Source: Xanthomonas campestris pv. phormiicola (lineage in GTDB: Bacteria > Pseudomonadota > Gammaproteobacteria > Xanthomonadales > Xanthomonadaceae). From it: DNA of 64,000 nt. The notes beneath the pieces were generated by a model that ran no database searches, had not been told where the DNA came from, and saw nothing but the letters and a program-made list of their open reading frames with translations. The stretch spans positions 2,183,001-2,247,000 of the forward strand of contig CP102593.1 in NCBI GenBank assembly GCA_025666215.1, in the 5' to 3' direction. The position numbers were made by a program, and so were the translations under genes. This document shows, in pieces, positions 62,239-64,000 of this stretch; within the stretch, counting starts at the first letter, position 1, and each line of letters begins with the position of its first letter.

Positions 62239-64000
62239 CGGCGGCTCCTGGCGGGGTCGGGGCGGGCGCATGCCCGGCGGCGAGGGCGGCGAGCACCGAG
62301 TCGGCATCGAGCAGCGCGCCGCGCAGCACATGCAGGTGCTCGCGGGTGCGCTTCCAGCGCAGCGGCACCGCGCCGTCGAGACGGCTCGCCGCCAGCGCCG
62401 CGTCGATGCGCTGCAGAGCTAGCCGATGCCGTTCGGGCGAAGGCGCCAGGTACAGCTCGGCCAGTGACTGCACCGCAGCGTCCACATCGGTGGCCAGCGC
62501 GTGCGGCAGGTCGCCGTCGGCCGCGTCGCGGCGCAGCTCGACCAGGGTGCGCCCGGTCTCGTGTACCGACAGCGCCCAGCCGAGCAGGTCGCGCAGCTCG
62601 TCGCTGCCGTGCGGGGTGTGCGCGACGATCTGCTGGAACAGGTCGCGGTTGACGCTCTCCAGGCGCAGGTGCAGGCCCGGCAGCGGCGCGCGCGCGGCCA
62701 GCGTGGTCTGCCGGCGCAGCTGTTCCAGCAGGCGCCGGCGATGCCAGCGCGTGCCGATCACCGGCGGCACGAACACGAACGCCACGCTCACCGCCAGCGT
62801 GCCCAGCAGCAGCGGCACCACGCTGTTGAAGGTGGTGACGGCATTGAAGCTCGGCGTCGGCTGCACCGCCAGGATCGAGACGAAGGCCAGATTGGTGCCG
62901 GTGGCGAAGCCGAACAGCGCCGGCTTGGACGCCAGGTACAGGGTCAGCAGCAGGAACGGCGCGGTGCCGGCGACGAACAGGCCGTAGCCGTCCATCTGCG
63001 GCAGCACCAGCAACTGGCAGACCGCGCCCAGCGCAGCGCCGAACACGAATCCCTTGAACAGCGAGCGTGCCGCCGCCGGCGCGTTGGCGCTGGACGACAG
63101 GATCGCGCTCAATGCCACCGCCTGGAACACCGCGGTGGCGCCGCTGATCCAGCCGGCCTGGATCCACATCCAGCACATCGCCGCCACCAGCAGCGCGCTG
63201 CGCAGCGCGGTCAGCGCGGCGGCCGCGTAGTCGTTGCCGCGCAGGAACACGGCGGTGTCGCCGCCGGCCTGCGGCGTGCGCCACTGCTGCGGGGCGACCA
63301 GCGCGGCCTCTGCGGCGACGTAGTCGTGCAGCTCGGCGAAGAAGCGCCGCAGCAGCGACACGCCGGTGTCGAAATCTTCGTGGCGCGCGCTCGGCAGGGT
63401 GTCGCGCACTGCGGCGGCTCGCGGCGCCAGTGCATCGCGGCATTCGGCCAGCCGGCGCGCGGTCTCGACGGTGCGTTCGCGGCCGCCGCGTTCGCTCAAC
63501 GCGGCTTTCAGCGGCCGGTACAGGCCGATCAGCGCTTCGGCGACATCGCCTTCGGCCTGGCGCAGCAGGCGGTTGATGTAGTGATGCAGCGACTGGAAGC
63601 TGGTGGACACCGCCATGAAGCGCTGGTTGAGCAGGCGCAGGCGGCCGCTGCGCACGCGCGCCTCCGGGTCCTCGAACACCACCGAGCTGCGCAGGTCCTC
63701 GATCTCCACCGCGTCGCGGACGAAGCGCAGGTGCGCCTGTTCCATCGACGCGCGCGACAGCTGGCCGCCGGTGGCGTCGCGGACGAAATCCAGGAAGCCG
63801 TCGTAGGCGCGGCGCACCGTGTCGCGCAGGGTCTGGCGCAAGCGGCTGGGGAACACCACGTCGCTGATCACGCCGGTCACCAGCAGTCCCAGCAGCACTT
63901 CGGTGACGCGCGCGGTGACCAGCGCGAACACGTTCTGCGGCTGGTTCACCGCCGGCAGCGCGATCAGCGCCACGGTGTAGCCGGACAGCACGAACGCGTA
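62222..64000 (-). CDS. FUSC-family inner-membrane efflux protein (AaeB-like), 5' end outside window
   Basis: The C-terminal 592 or so residues of a fusaric-acid-resistance/aromatic-acid exporter. The frame continues to the window edge (YAFVLSGYTVALIALPAV), so the N-terminus is missing. A first membrane block at the window edge, a cytosolic helical region (about 60-260), a second membrane block (LLVAAMCWMWIQAGWISGAT, LLLTLYLASKPALF) and a C-terminal helical domain. First gene of the three-gene operon, 17-base overlap with DUF1656. Confidence 0.92.
   Translation of the reverse strand, partial: YAFVLSGYTVALIALPAVNQPQNVFALVTARVTEVLLGLLVTGVISDVVFPSRLRQTLRDTVRRAYDGFLDFVRDATGGQLSRASMEQAHLRFVRDAVEIEDLRSSVVFEDPEARVRSGRLRLLNQRFMAVSTSFQSLHHYINRLLRQAEGDVAEALIGLYRPLKAALSERGGRERTVETARRLAECRDALAPRAAAVRDTLPSARHEDFDTGVSLLRRFFAELHDYVAAEAALVAPQQWRTPQAGGDTAVFLRGNDYAAAALTALRSALLVAAMCWMWIQAGWISGATAVFQAVALSAILSSSANAPAAARSLFKGFVFGAALGAVCQLLVLPQMDGYGLFVAGTAPFLLLTLYLASKPALFGFATGTNLAFVSILAVQPTPSFNAVTTFNSVVPLLLGTLAVSVAFVFVPPVIGTRWHRRRLLEQLRRQTTLAARAPLPGLHLRLESVNRDLFQQIVAHTPHGSDELRDLLGWALSVHETGRTLVELRRDAADGDLPHALATDVDAAVQSLAELYLAPSPERHRLALQRIDAALAASRLDGAVPLRWKRTREHLHVLRGALLDADSVLAALAAGHAPAPTPPGAADGAAR

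Noticed and set aside
59073..63443. A continuous - strand frame of more than 1400 codons suggesting a fusion protein
   Set aside because: Only the last 594 codons are a protein (the acyl-CoA dehydrogenase from 60857). The upstream part is an out-of-frame reading of the efflux genes.

Overview
The window is high-GC Gammaproteobacterial DNA and is almost certainly a Xanthomonas chromosome. The supporting marks are a complete xanthan (gum) cluster next to the tRNA-Pro/ihfA/pheST block, a Xanthomonas-type type IV secretion system (X-T4SS) whose VirB7 carries an extra N0-like domain, an effector with the conserved C-terminal T4SS signal (XVIPCD), an XgtA-type alpha-glucosidase with the expected catalytic residues, and heptanucleotide GAGTCCC repeats between genes. 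The apparent absence of gumG suggests a lineage other than the X. campestris model; that placement is inference.

Layout. (1) 1-15300: the X-T4SS locus, all on the + strand: virD4 (5' end outside the window), then virB7-8-9-10-11-1-2-3-4-5-6, then a DUF4189 protein, a small lipoprotein (candidate immunity protein) and a lysozyme-like/peptidoglycan-binding effector with XVIPCD. This machine class kills rival bacteria by contact. A visibly AT-richer block runs from the 3' end of virB6 into the first half of the effector, and a decayed partial copy of virB6 lies just after the effector. (2) 15391-32400: an alpha-glucan utilisation region: xgtA, a TonB-dependent receptor, a GH97 alpha-glucosidase, a six-hairpin glycosidase, an MFS sugar transporter and a GH13 amylase. 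Three copies of a 14-bp palindrome-like operator (TGAATACGTATGCA and its complement) sit in front of xgtA, the receptor and the divergent GH97/glycosidase pair; a LacI-type regulator at 31329-32399 is the obvious candidate to bind them. Between the amylase and the regulator is a Fur-boxed DUF3325-DUF3649-PepSY operon, probably linked to iron uptake, and a cluster of small palindromic or MITE-like repeats. (3) 32685-40868: the classic translation block thrS-infC-rpmI-rplT-pheS-pheT-ihfA-merR and tRNA-Pro(GGG). It has a possible Thr-codon leader/attenuator before thrS, an AUC start for infC, and heptad repeats in several gaps. (4) 40869-56179: the gum cluster gumBCDEFHIJKLM, then a cupin gene and gumN. 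Together they assemble the pentasaccharide repeat on undecaprenyl phosphate (GumD, M, H, K, I), decorate it (GumF acetyl, GumL pyruvate), flip it (GumJ), polymerise it (GumE) and export it (GumB, GumC). (5) 56259-64000: dxs, an HNH nuclease, an acyl-CoA dehydrogenase and an AaeA/DUF1656/FUSC efflux operon, all on the - strand; the last gene runs off the window.

The most interesting spot is the virB6-immunity-effector junction (about 12290-15285). It looks like a toxin/immunity cassette exchanged between two conserved anchors (virB6 and the XVIPCD-coding end), with debris of an earlier copy left behind. Also worth attention are the three-site LacI regulon, the thrS leader, and a short peptide frame with a very strong ribosome-binding site between gumC and gumD.
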